Source: Tuctoria greenei (Eukaryota; Streptophyta; Magnoliopsida; Poales; Poaceae). Taken from it: 64,000 nt of DNA. The stretch is taken from assembly GCA_036927565.1 (NCBI GenBank), contig JAYESD010000005.1, positions 154,400,023-154,464,022 on the forward strand. Reading direction: 5' to 3'. Below are positions 36,161-48,177 of this stretch, piece by piece. The notes beneath the pieces were generated by a model. The model was not told the origin of the DNA. It was given only the letters and a program-made list of their open reading frames with translations, and searched no databases. The translations under genes were made by a program, and so were the position numbers. Positions within the stretch are counted from its first letter, which is position 1. Every line of letters begins with the position of its first letter.

Positions 36161-37434
36161 TTGAGCAGTGCTCTCTGGTCTGTCTCGCCCCCGTGCAGGT
36201 ACGGCTGGCCAAGATGGCACGTCGAGAAACGCCCGGCTCAGTCGGCTCCACTGGCACCACCAACAGCAAGCCTGGAGAGCGCTTTGGCGGAGGCCAGAGC
36301 TCTCCTCCACCACCCACCGTCATTGAACGCCTCTCAAGAAGCAGCTCAACTGTGGGTCCAAGACATCGACTACTTCATCGTTGCAGCCATCAACTCCCCC
36401 AACATGGGTAGGCGCCTCGTGTCACTGTCGTGCACACCATCCATCGACCGTCACACCGCCAACTCCCGCTCCTCCAAGCCTACGAGCATTGGTCGGCTCC
36501 CCAAGGAAGATCTTAGGGCTAAGCTTGACCGTCGTCAAGCTCACATGGACGGTCGTGTCATCATCGAGCGGCAGCGAGAGAGGCGGCGCAACCTCGTCGT
36601 CAAATATCGCCCTCAATGCCCTATTCATGAGGCATCCTCCATCCAAGGTGCGCCGCAGGTAAACCCCCCACCACCTGACCAGGACTATGTTGGCTCGACA
36701 GCTTCCCTCAGTACTCGATGCAGTAGAACATGCAGCAACAGTACTTGGCGCACCAAGTACCGTTGCAGCAACACATGGCACAACTAGTGCCACAACCGCA
36801 GGTCCCACAGGTGCCACACATCGTGCAGCAGACCCCCTTGGGGTATGCTGCCCCATATGCCTCCCCGACGAAGCCCATCAGAGGTTGCGCAGCGTTGGCT
36901 CCGCACCTCCGCACTACGACGTGGCCACGCAAGTTCCAGCCACATGTGCCGGAGAGGTTCGATGGAAGCATCAACCCGGTGGAGTTCCTGCAGATCTACA
37001 CCACGACGCTCCTTGCTGCAGGGGCGGATGAGACCATCCTGGCAAACTACTTTCCGCTCGCTCTAACTGGATCGACTCACTCATGGCTGATGAACCTTCT
37101 CGAGGTGTCTATAAACTCTTGGGATGAGCTGTGTCGACAGTTCACGACGAACTTCGGCAACTCCTACACGCACCCCAGCACCAAGCTCGACCTCCATGCC
37201 GTGCGACAGCAACCCAAGGAGATGTTGCGATCATTCATCCAGCGTTTCTCCCAGGTACGCAACTCCATCCCCAACATCCTGAATGCCTCTGTCATAGTGG
37301 CATTCCACCAGGGAAGTGCGTGACCGCAAGATGCTCGAGAAGTTAGCCACGCACAACGTGCAAGACGTTTTCGAGCTCTTCTCCATCGCCGACCGATGTG
37401 CCAGGGCGGCGGAAGGCTACGACTGGCACACTTA
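36161..37434 (+). pseudogene. Gag of Element C
   Basis: Capsid-type protein of the plant Ty3/gypsy retrotrans_gag family (PF03732). The N-terminal part has LWVQDIDYFIVAAIN and a DLRAKLDRRQ stretch. After a frame change near 36730 the core reads VPERFDGSINPVEFLQIY, then WLMNLLEVSINSWDELCRQF and a LRSFIQRFSQVRN block, which are typical of that domain. A second shift near 37320 is needed to reach FELFSIADRCARAAEG before the stop near 37434. No zinc knuckle is obvious; a Gly/Lys/Arg/Asn-rich stretch follows (37490-37540). The upstream start is uncertain. Confidence 0.8.
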
Positions 37435-37779
37435 GCCTGCCCCCGAAGTGGGCGGGGCTGGCCAGAATGGGGAAGGAGCTGTTACCCTTGGTAGCGGCAA
37501 GAAGAAGAACAGGAATCGGGGTGGCGGCCAGAACAAGCCGCTGCATGGGTCCCCCGTCGCGGCGGCAACCGCGACCTAGGGAGGCAAACCCCCATGCCCG
37601 GAGAAGCGCCCTCGTCAGCCACCTGCCACTGATGAAGACATCAAGCCCTGCCCGATCACAAGACTTGCGAACACACCGCGAGCCAGTGTTGAGAGATAAA
37701 AAGGTGCGCCAAACTTTACCAAGAGCGGGCGCAGTAGCGCCCAGACAGCGGCCCCTTCCGCCAGCGGGAGGGCAAGCAG

Positions 37780-38710
37780 AAGGTTGACCCCAAGGTCAAC
37801 GATCATGAGGAGCTGGAGTACCAGAAGGAAGACCGGGCCGTCAAAGTGGTCCACCAAGACAAGGACTCCGACGTCAGCAGCGACCACGAGCGTCGCAAGA
37901 CCCTCCACGTCATCTTCGGAGAGTATTGGGATCCAACGTCCCGGAATGCGGTCAATACCCTTTGTCGTGTGGTGGCTTCGATAGCCCCTGTGCCCACTCC
38001 AGCGCAGCATCACTGCAGGAAGGAGACGCCGATCAGCTTCGACGCCTCTGACTGTCCCAAGAACATGGCCGAGGCAGGGGTCCTACCTCTTCTAGTCGCC
38101 CCCACCATAGCCAACGTCAAGCTCCACTACATCTTGATAGATGGCGGGGCCGGCCTCAACCTCCTCAGCCATGCAGCCTTCGAGCAGCTGCAGATCCCAG
38201 TGTCCAAGATCACCCCCTTGAGCCCATTCTCGGGGGTGGGACCAGGGAGAATCATCCCATATGGCAACATCCATCTCTGAGTGACCTTCGGGACGCCCGA
38301 AAACTACAGGACGGAGAGCATCCTTTTCGACGTCGCTGATGTCAGCCCCCCCCCCCCCCCCCTTCAATGCCATCATCGGCAGGTTGGCCCTGTACCCATT
38401 CATGGTCATAGCACACTATGGCTACCTCGTCCTGAAGATGCCAACCCCCTCCGGCGTCCTCAGGATTCGTAGAGACCGCACCATCGCGGTATTAGCCTTG
38501 GAGTAGCTCCAAGCCCTCTCAGTAGACCCGGCACCCACCCTGGGTGGCGCTGGATCAAGTCAGCCTCCGCCGAGCTCACGTCAGCGCAGAGCACCCGCTG
38601 CACCCCAACTGCAGCCCTCCGACGGCACAGACGTCCCCGTTAGAGGTGCCGAGCTCAGTCCCAGCGCTGCTCATACCACCTGCAAGACGGGCAGCAGGGG
38701 CAGGAGGTAG
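37780..38710 (+). pseudogene. Protease domain of Element C
   Basis: Same domain as 1-858. The active-site loop reads LIDGGAGLNLL. A TGA at 38278-38280 interrupts it, where Element A has CGA, and a run of 17 C at 38346-38362, where Element A has CCTCCCC, shifts the frame. A further TAG falls near 38505. It ends at a TAG at 38708-38710. Confidence 0.8.
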
Positions 38711-39536
38711 GGATGCTCGCTCATCGCCCCTCTGGGAGCTATTGACAGCAAGGTTGCACTACAACCATCACAGCTGCCTTAGAGCCTAGGGAACCCCTAT
38801 TGTAAATATTAAGTTTAAGTAGGACAGTGTAAAGGTCTTCATAGGACCTAGGAGCAGCACTAAGGACAACCGAGCACCGGGAGGGTCAGGTCCAGAGTGT
38901 GCATTCAGCTTAGCTTGGTTCCAAACCCTAAGCTTGTACACCCTGCCTCCCTCGTCATCCGGAAGCAAGTCGTTGCCCTCTTTTGTAAAATCCTGACTCC
39001 CCCTATGAACTCCGATAAAAAGAATCACTGTTTTACTTAATGCTTTCTTAAAAACATTTTCATTTAATTACGCATTAATTTTATGACCATACCATACTAG
39101 CCTCATTTATCGTATGTTACCTTCATATTTAGGGTTATATAACTCATCCTTGCTGAAGTCATGCACTCCAGCTACAGGTGGGTTCACTTGAGGTACCTGC
39201 AGTGTGTGAGGGGTTCTTCCTGTTGCTCTCATCATCAGGGTCCTGTGGCGCCAGAAGGTTTCCCAGGAAAGGTTTGAGCCGAGCAAGAGGTCCAGGGGGT
39301 GTAAATTGCTTAGTCTGGTCCTGCACCCTAAGCATACACACCCTGCCTCCATGCACTACAGCTGAGTACTGGAACCAGAAAGATCACACCCTAAAGACGG
39401 CAGGAGTCGGACCCCAGAGCACTAACGCATCGAATTATCCAAGCCTCGTGCGTCAGTCTAGAACAGTAAGACATGACAGAGCTAAGTAGAGGAACAAGTA
39501 TGACCGACGAGCAAGGCTAGTCCCCCGTCTTTCTAT
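38711..39536 (+). other. Non-coding spacer of Element C
   Basis: Counterpart of 859-1682. No gene. It carries the TGGTCCTGCACCCTAAGC motif near 39315 that is also found in Element G. Confidence 0.6.
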
Positions 39537-41730
39537 GTGCAGGACAAACCGATGGAGCGTCCAGATCTGGCACCCACAGGGGCCAGCCGTCGGCGACCCA
39601 ACAATGATGGTGGGCGACGCCGGAGTAGCCAGCTCCGGCACCTTCCAAGGGGCCTGTCGTCGACGTCTCCACGACAATGGTGGGCGACGCCGGAGCAGCC
39701 AGCTCCGACACCTTCATAAGGGGCCTGTCGTCGACGTCCTAGAACGTCAACGCCAGCACCAAGAGTGGATAAGTGATTACACTCTCCTACCCCGCACTTG
39801 TTGCTAACAGGGTTCTCTTGCGATAGCCTGTACACTAGGATCCTGCCGTCGACGTCTCCACGATGGTGGTGGGCGACGTCGTACCGTCGACGTCTCAATG
39901 ATGATGGTGGGTGACGCCGGAGAAGCCAGCTCCGACACCCCCCCCCCCCCCAAGGGGCCTGCCGTCGATGACTCTATGACGATGGTGGGCAACGCTAGAG
40001 CAGCCAGCTTCGGCACCTCCCAAGGGGTCTGCCATTGACGACTCTACGATGATGGTGGACGATGGCAGAGCACATAGCTCTGGCAGCTCCAAAGGGGCCT
40101 GCCGTCGAAGTCTCCACGAAGATGGTGGGCAACGCTTGAGCAGCCAGCTCTGGCACCTTCACAAGGGGCCTACCGTCGACGTCCCAGAATGTCAACACTA
40201 GCACCAAGCATGGATAAGTGCGTAAACTCTCCTACCCCACACTTGTTTCTAACAGGGTTCTCTTGTGATAGCCTGTACACCAGGAGCCTGTCGTCGACGT
40301 CTCCACGGCAGTGGTGGGCGACGCTGGACCATCGATGTCTCAACGACGATGGTGGGCAACACCGGAGCAGATAGCTCTGGCACCCCACAACGGGTCTATC
40401 CTCGACAACTCAACAACGACGGTGTACGATGCCGGAGCACACAGCTCCGGCACCTCCCAAGGGGCCTGTCGTCGACGTCTCCACGACGATGGTGGGTGAC
40501 GCTGGAGCAGCCAACTCTGGCACCTTCCAAGGGGCCTGCCGTCGATGTCTCAGAACGTCAATGACAGCACCAAGCACGGATAAGTGAGTAAACTCTCCTG
40601 CCTCATACTTGTTGCTAACAGGGTTCTCTTGCGATAGCCTGTACACCAGGAGCATGCCGTCGATGTCTCCACGACGGTGGTGCGCGACGCCAGACCGTCG
40701 ATGTCTCAACGACGATGGTGGGCGACGCCGGAGCAACCAGCTCTGACACCCCCCAAGGAGCCTGCCATCGATGACTCAACAACGATGGTGGGCGACGCCG
40801 AAGCAACCAGCTCCAGCACCTCCCAAGGGGCCCACCGTCGACGACTCTAGGGCGGCGGTGGATGATGCCGGAGCACACAGCTCTGGCACCTCCCAAGGGG
40901 CCTGCCGTCAACGTCTTTACGACGATGGTGGGCGACGCAGGAGCAGCCAGCTTCGGCACCTTCGCAAGGGGCCTGCTATAGACGTCCCAGAATGTCAACA
41001 CCAGCATGAAGTGTGGATAAGTGAGAGAACTCTCCTGCCTCGCACTTGTTGCTAACAGGGTTCTCTTGCAATAGCCTGTACACCAGGAGCCTGCCGTCGA
41101 CGTCACCACGATGGTGGTGGGCGACGTCGGAACGTCGACGTCTCAATGACGATGGTGGGAAACACCGGAGCAGCCAGCTCCGGCACCCCCCAAGGGGCCT
41201 GCCGTTGATGACTCTACGATGATGGTGGGCGACGCCGGAGCAGCTAGCTTCAGCACCTCCCAAGGGGCATTGCTATCGATGACTCTATGACGACGGTGGA
41301 TGATGTCGGAGCACACAGCTTCAGCACCTCCCAAGGGGTCGGTCGTCGACGTCTCCACGATGATGGTGGGCGACGTCGAAGCAACCAGCTCCGACACCTT
41401 CCAAGGGGCCTGTCGTCGACGTCCCAGAATGTCAACGATAGCACCAAGCACGGATAAGTGAGTAAACTCTCCTGCCTTGTACTTGTTGCTAACAGGGTTC
41501 TCTTGCGATAGCCTGCACACCAGGGGCCTGTTGTCGACGACCCTGCGACAATGGTGGACGACGCCGGAGCAGCCAGCCCAGGCACCTCCCAAGGGGCATG
41601 TCGTTGACGTCTCAACAATGATTGTGGGCGACGTCGGAGCAGCCAGCCCCAGCACCTCCCAAGGGTCCTGCCGTCGACGTCTCAAACAATGATGGTGGGC
41701 GACGCCGGAGCGCCCAGCTCCGGCAACTGG
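39537..41730 (+). repeat. Hairpin-containing tandem array of Element C
   Basis: Uninterrupted version of the Element A array: roughly 70-bp subrepeats with GCCGGAGC-N5-GCTCCGGC hairpins. Spacer segments with GTCAACnnnAGCACCAAG start near 39745, 40187, 40555, 40994 and 41430, giving a higher-order period of about 365-440 bp. A 14-C run at 39938-39951 replaces six C in Element A. Confidence 0.87.
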
Positions 41731-42078
41731 TGGCGCTACGACACCCCAACTCCCATGTTCCACTAGGGGCACGTTGAAGACATCCTGCAAATCATATGGT
41801 AGATGTTCCCAACCAAATAACCACATCGACCAAGGGGCCTCTAAGGGGGTTCTTTAGGCACAATGTCAATGAGCAACACCTCCGCCATATCAATTGTGCA
41901 GTCGTTGGTTCTCAAAAGCTAACGTGCTCGGCAAAGTTTCTGCAAACCCTTACACAACTAAGGACTCAGAACAACAGTTGATAGACACAGACAGGACGAG
42001 AAGCAAAACACAAATTCAAATTCATTAAGGAATTTGTACAAGGGGGCGAAACCCAGATACAAAGACGAGCTACCAGCC

Positions 42079-45000
42079 TCAGCCTCGGCTGAATTGCACT
42101 ACGACGTGTTTGGTAGCTTCCTTAACCTCTGTCGTCGCTGTCGCATCGCGCTCTGCAACAGGGCCTTCAAAAACTGGCTCCAAAGGCAGATCGAGATACC
42201 GGCTCCGGTAGCACACCAAGACATGGGACACCACCGTCTCCGCCGCAGCCCTACCCTCAGCTTCTAGACGCTGAGTCAGCTGACGCTCCTGCAGATCGAG
42301 CTCTCGAATACGACGCCCAGCTTTGTGCTCTGGGCTTGGACATCAAGATCATGCAGGAGGAGTTCTTGATGCTCAGCCAAGTGTTGCGCCTCATCCCGTG
42401 CCAAATTGCTCTCCCGGAGATCAAGGTCTTCGAGGCGGGACTGCAGCCTGTCCCAATCGTCCTTAGCCCGGGCCATCATCGCCTGCGCCACCACCTGTTG
42501 ATCAGTGACAGTAGCCTCCCTGTTGGCAATGACGGCTTCTTGGCGACTCAGGACCTCTCGACCGGCTCCAAGAGCGTGCAGGCGAGCGTCAGTTGCGTCG
42601 TTGGCTGCCTTGGCATCTGAGGCCCTCACCAAGTGGTACCTCACCTCCAGCTCCTTGCTCTCCTTCTGGTACTTCGCCTTCGCCTCGGCAATACTGGACC
42701 CCAGAAGATCCTCTCAGCCTCGGAGGTGCTCTCCCTCGGCACGTAGCTTCTCCCACTCCGCGGCAAGAGCCTCCTGCGCCCGACAGAGATTGGATTGCAC
42801 CTGAAGGATGCTGGATTGTGTTAAGTCCATGTCATCGAAGAGGCGCTCCGGCTGCACCAAAGTCAGGGAAGGTTGCCTGGTGATCATCTCAGGGACCTCT
42901 TCCTCCCGTAGCGATGAAGGAGAGGCCACCAGTACCAGGGATCTTGCCCCCGGAGACTGGGCAGAAGTTGTGGTGCCACCCGAAGCAGCACTGCTGCCAT
43001 CACTCAAGGAGTCGCCTGCTGGCTCTGCAGTAGTGGAGGCCAGGCCTTCAACCCCCGGAGCCAACTCCGACATTTCCTCTGCCATGATGGCAGGAGACGC
43101 CTCTGCCACGACATCCGGAGGTGCCTCTGGTGCGACAGGTGGAGGTACCTCCAGCGCGGCAGCTGGAGATACAGCTGGAGGTGCTTCACTACCCGCACCG
43201 GGCGCAGACGACGGAGAAGGGCTCCCATGGACAAGCTTGGCAGGCTGCCCCGACGGGGCAGTCGTGGCGTCCTTACCCGCCTTTGAACATTTTTGGGCAC
43301 TACCCCCGGTGGTAAGGGCCTCACAACAGCTGACGTAGCCCTGCAGATCAAGAACAAGCCCTGAACAATCAACAAAGGCATGCGAGATAATAGAGCAAGT
43401 GTTGGTAAGAATGCCTTACCGACGTCCCCGAAAGCTCCAGCGAGCCTCCACTTTCGGCGATGAAGCCGCAGGCCAAGATGATGGCGTAACAGGCAAGGTA
43501 ACCGCAGTTGGGCCTCCACCAAAACCACAAGCAACGCTGCCACCCTGCACCGGTGTGCCTCCACCAACTCTGACGGAGCAACTCTCGGAGCCTCCCGAGC
43601 TGCCGACGATGTCCTTGAGGCCTTTTTGCCTGAGGCTCCGTAGGTGTGACGCTGCCGGAGCCCCCTGTGGCTCCTTGGACCGCGCTGGCGACGGGCATTC
43701 TGGACGACGTGTTGACCGCCAATGCTGGTGAAGCCGCTGTTTGACAGACCGAGCCTCCCCCCGAAGAACCGCCGATGCCCAATACTGAAGAGGGGTGTGC
43801 CGAGGGATGTTGACTTGGAGCGAAGGCCACCTTCGGCGGCACCCTGGGTGGCGACTGAGGATGTTTCTCCTTCATGATCTCGACCACCAGGGTCTTCCCC
43901 TTGCCTATGTTGGGGATCGGTGCCTTCCCCCTGCCTGCGTCAGGGACCGGTGCCTTGCCTTCCCCTCCGATGAGGGAGCCTCCTCCGTCCTGGAAGCTTT
44001 GGAGCCTGAAGAAGGTGTGGACTCCTCCGAAGAGTCAACGATGGCCAAGCCCCAGCTCTCATCACCAACCTGCCGCGGCGCGAGACTGATCGCGTCCAGG
44101 TTGGGCATCTCCTTTAGAACCTTCGTATAAAGGTCCTGATCCGTGCAAAGCGGTGGGTAGACCCGCGGGAAGTTGAAGACATCATCCGACAGCAGGTCAC
44201 CGCACGCCTTGGACATTGCGTCGAGCACCTCTTTTGGGGTCGTCTCTGTGTCATGACCCCGCACTAGTTGGGTGCCATCCTGTAGCCCGAAGTAGAGCCA
44301 TGCAGGACGGCAACGGTGCTGAAGGGGGACCAGGCGTCGACGGACGAAGTCCGCCATCACCTTCAACTCCGACAGACCATGGTCCGCCAGGAATTGGATC
44401 CTCTCTATCACCGGGGTGTAGGGTTGCTCCAACTCCGGCCGTTCCTCCCAGGGCTCCTTCCTGATTGTCGCCCATTCGGCGGGCATAACCAGGCGGTTGT
44501 GGGCGTCGACTTGTACGATCACCCAGTCCTTCCTCTAATCAACCCACTTCGCCGAAGAGGGTGGTCTGATGTACTTGAACGGGTTGTTGGCCCGATGCTG
44601 GAAGCAGTAGCCGCTGAGGAAGTTGGATTTGTTCTTCTTACTGGTCTGTCTCAGCATGAAGAACTGTCGGCACACCGGTACGCTCGGATACACCCCGACG
44701 AACATCTCACAGAAATGTGAGAACACTGCCGCCACCACCAGAGAGTTCAACGACAGGTGATGAAGCTGAAGCCCAAGGACTTCCAGGAGTTTCACCAGGA
44801 AGGAGGAAACAGGAGGGACGAACCCGGAGTATGCGTACGCCTGGAAGAAGACGATCTCCTTCTCCCCCAACTCCAGTTGCAAGGAGCCGGGACGGATTAG
44901 ATCCCGTCACTCCTTGTCCTCCCAGCCAAAAAGCCGCCTCACAGGAGCAACATCCTCCATCCGGGAAGGAGGCGGAGCTGAGTCCATTGGAGCAGGGGTC

Positions 45001-45179
45001 GAGAACCTCAAGTGTGGGTAGACGCTCAAGAAGGAATATGAAGGCACGAATGCTTGGGGCATGCGGGAGGAAGGAACCTCCATCATCCACAAAGGTACCC
45101 CTTTTAAGCACCTTAGTGGCATTTGGGAGTACCGTATAAATTTGAACGAGCTCTGAATCAATGGCTCGTACCATGGCAT
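42079..45179 (-). pseudogene. Antisense gene of Element C: Transposase_28-like, acidic/coiled-coil protein
   Basis: Best preserved antisense copy of the A/C pair. Candidate ATG at 45179. The N-terminal domain has LELGEKEIVFFQAYAYSGF, VVAAVFSHFCEMFVGV and FKYIRPPSSAKW, matching the plant PF04195 domain and Element G. A TGA follows EDKE near 44911 and a TAG follows KWVD at about 44535. Then come IERIQFLADHGLSELK, a Ser/Pro/Gly-rich middle, an intron (43341-43419), an Ala/Glu/Pro acidic stretch, a coiled coil (REATVTDQQ, DDWDRLQSRLEDLDLRESN) and the C-terminal VLVCYRSRYLDLPLEPVFEG, stopping at 42079-42081. One further TGA lies near 42715. The product's role is unknown. Confidence 0.78.
43341..43419 (-). 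other. 79-bp intron of the Element C antisense gene
   Basis: Donor CG-GTAAGG and acceptor GATCTGCAG-GG are both intact. It is aligned with the introns at 17704-17782 (A) and 60806-60883 (G), all of 78-79 bp. Confidence 0.65.
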
Positions 45180-45484
45180 CCATGACAAATGGGCTCAGGT
45201 CCCCCGTCAGGAAAACCGGTTCGGGCAGTTCTCCGCCTAAGAAGGCAACCCGGCGGTTCCCATAAAGACGGAAGTGAAAGCAGCAGAAGTGCAGCAGGCG
45301 CCTTGGGAACCATCGCGATAATGTCACAGCAAGCAAATATCTCATCGCCACGACCCCTCAACCAGAGAGGGACGCATGGTCACAGCAGCAGAGGAGCGCA
45401 CCACTTTGACTGATCAAGACAAAATTAAAAGGCCGCGCAGGAAAGCATGATAAGGGCTCAACCCTCGGGCTCGTCGCCTCCCCC

Positions 45485-45505
45485 CAAGGTGGACACAGGG
45501 GCAAC
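45485..45505 (+). other. Purine-rich tract before the 3' LTR of Element C
   Basis: AAGGTGGACACAGGGGCAAC sits directly before TGTCGG. It matches AAAGGTGGGCCCGGGGGCCAC at the same place in Element G. It is a weak PPT by purine content. Confidence 0.5.
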
Positions 45506-46720
45506 TGTCGGTACCCGGCATATCGGGTACCCTCGCGCACATGTTAAAGCCGCCTAGGTACCCTCGCATCCTAGTAGAGGCGGGGTCCTAGGGCGCCACG
45601 TGTTCAAGAGACCTGGACCCATCAGCCACAGATGGGAGGTCCGGGAGATCCGCAAGAGACCCGGTGGAGGATCTCGGCACCCTCTTTCGGAGACAAAACT
45701 CCAGGTAAACCACGTATCCAGCAGGTAAGGACCCCTCCTGCTCATGAGGCAGGGCTCCAGAGCTGCCACATGGACAAAGACATCAGACGGACCACCTCCC
45801 GAATGGGTGGGCTCCAGCGCTGCCATGTATATCGCAAGGTGGGACCTAATCTCCACCACGGAGGTGAGCTCCCGGCACCGACGCATATCCAGGAGGACGA
45901 GGCCTAGCCATCGCCGTAGAGGTGAGCTCCAGAGCCAACATGTGGCCCGCAAGACGGGACCTGACCTCTACCGTAGAGGTGAGCTCCCGAGTTGCCACGT
46001 GGTTCGCGAGGCGGGACCTGACCTCTCCTACAGAGGTGAGCTCTCAAGATGTCACATAGTCTAGCCACTTGCCCTAGGCGGAGGGACGCGGGAGTTAAGA
46101 GGACGGTGTGCCTTGTCCCTGTCAAGGATTGAAGATACGCGGCTTCCCCAGAAGCATGGCTCGGTGCACGCCTAATGTCAGGTACCGCAACGACCAATCG
46201 CATCACAGTGAAGGCACCGCAGGCCTATCCAACTCCGCCAAGTGGGTAGCTTACGACGACAGAGACAATTGGACGGGACATCCCCTGCCAATGTTAGCAA
46301 CGGCGCGTTGGCTACTGATGATGCAGGCGGCAAGACGGCGAGTCTTTGAGTCCATGTCAGAGCAAGCTTACGGAAGAAGCTTTAGATCTTTAGGATAAGA
46401 TCGCCCCGGGACCACCTGTCGGACCCCGGGGCTCCACTTGTAAGGCGTCTAGCCTTTTCTATAAAAGGTTCGGACTACCACCGTTACAAAGGACCAGACA
46501 CAGAATCCCCGATACACACACACGCATAAACACTCACCAGCAATACAATCCACCGTGGAGTAGGGTGTTACGCTCCTTGCGGACCGAACCACGTAAAAAT
46601 CACTATCTCTAACTCCATCCGCTAGTACACTTGATTGAGTCCTAAGCCTCGCCGAACAAAGAACCTCCGCGGGCTGCTCCTTAGCATATCCGGGGGAAGT
46701 GTCGCTCTAACACTTCGACA
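45506..46720 (+). repeat. 3' LTR of Element C
   Basis: 1215 bp, TGTCGGTACCC...CTTCGACA, TATA box TCTATAAAAGG at 46458-46468. In its first 200 bases it is closer to the Element A LTR than to its own 5' LTR. Confidence 0.93.
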
Positions 46721-46725
46721 GTGGG
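46721..46725. repeat. Target-site duplication GTGGG, right of Element C
   Basis: Second copy of the GTGGG at 34815-34819; copia RT sequence resumes at once. Confidence 0.93.
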
Positions 46726-48177
46726 GGCAGAGCAGTGATCATGTGTTTATATGTTGATGATATATTAAATTTTTGGAACTGATATTGATGTGTAAATGAG
46801 GTGAAATTTTTTCTATTCCAAAATTTTGATATGAAAGATCTTGGAGAGACAGATGTTACCTTAAACGTCAAGGTGATAAAAGATGAGAATGAGATTACTC
46901 TCCTGCAATCCCATTGTGTTGAGAAAGTCTTGAGCCATTTTGGCTATTTGGACAATAAGACTTCAAAAACATCATATCATCCTAGTATAATTCTTGGTAA
47001 GAATAAAAGACTAAGAAGAGACCAATTGAATAGCTCACTCATGTAACTAGCTGTTGCTACTCGACCTGATATTTCCTTCGAGCCTAGCAAATTGAGTCAG
47101 TTTATTGCTAGCTCAGTAGATGATCATTATTGCACGCTTGAGCGATTTATGCACTACTTGTCTAATACAATGAGTTATGAATTTCACTATACAGGAGACT
47201 CCAAAGTATTGGAGGGTTATAGTGATTCCAACTGGGTTTCTCATGTTGATGAGAAAAAGGCAACAGACGGGCATGTCTTTACTCTTGGAGGAGCTGTTGT
47301 TTCATGTAGGTATTGTAAACATACCATTTAGATACAGCCTCTGTAGAATTAGTGGCTGAAAGAACTCTTGATGGATTTGTTAATGGTGGAAAAACCAATT
47401 TGAGCAATCCTTATGTACTGTGACATTCAAACAGTCCTTGCGGATGTGTCAAATACAAAGGATAATATGAAATCCTCAAGATATGTCAAAAGACGGTTAA
47501 AATCTGTACAATTTGAGAAACTCTAGAGTAATAGTCAATGACTATGTTCAAACGGCGAAAGATCTGACAGATCCGTTTATAAAAAGTTCATAAAGAAATG
47601 TGATAGATAGTGCATCAAAGGATTGAGATTGAGGCCCACGTGAGTTATACATGGCGGTAACTCTAACTATGTGATCGAAGATCCCGTGAATTAGGATTTG
47701 GGAACAACAAAATGTACGTATAACTAGGAGAGTACACAACTAGATAGTATCCTCTTCAGTGAAGATGCAATACTCTGTATTTTGTAAGGAAGTCTGACTT
47801 CAAGTCTTAATGTGTTCGAAGGCTTAAGTGTGAGATACTGTTTTACAGAGTATTCTTGTACGAATACACCTATATGAGCTGATTGTTGGTCGTAGTATGT
47901 GAGATATGGAAACTCTCTAGGAAACTCATGAAAGAGACACTCCACCCGAGGACTGATCCAATGGGTGCCTAATATCAGTTTGATCTTTGAATGAAATCAG
48001 CTCGCGCAAAACTGTCAATTCAAGACATACTCCATTGTGCAGTTGTGAATTGACAAATTTCTCAAATAATATGGATGTTCAACTTAATAGGCCTCAACCA
48101 ATAAACTTCTATTTCAAACAAAATTGTGGATATATGAGAAGTCGTGTCAGTGGTGCTTTTGTAATTTGCTGGGAGAT
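46726..48177 (+). pseudogene. Element F, right part: copia RT end and RNase H
   Basis: Starts with the catalytic CLYVDDI (near 46750), then SQNFDMKDLG-like (reads FQNFDMKDLGE), ITLLQSHCVEKVL, ATRPDIS-like (near 47065), YTGDSKVLEGYSDSNW and the RNase H end with KSSRYVKRR and VQTAKDLTDPF (near 47560). Many stops are present. From about 47640 to 48177 it is non-coding down to the PPT GCTGGGAGAT. Confidence 0.85.

Larger units (their letters stand above)
34820..46720 (+). mobile_element. Element C: complete non-autonomous Tat-like Ty3/gypsy element (11.9 kb)
   Basis: LTRs of 1219 and 1215 bp, 5-bp GTGGG duplications, a PBS after the left LTR and a purine-rich tract before the right one. Internal order: gag (36161-37434), PR (37780-38710), spacer (38711-39536), hairpin tandem array (39537-41730) and a gene on the opposite strand (45179 down to 42079). 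RT, RNase H and integrase are absent. It is the sister of Element A, aligning throughout with window offset 37842 in the PR region. It interrupts Element F. Confidence 0.92.

Noticed and set aside
36422..36856. 144-codon minus-strand frame opposite Element C gag
   Set aside because: Mirror of the gag coding strand; gag homology is on the plus strand.
44707..45351. 214-codon frame overlapping the start of the Element C antisense gene
   Set aside because: It overlaps the Transposase_28-like frame in another phase. The latter is supported by homology to Element G. I could not fully exclude an upstream exon here.
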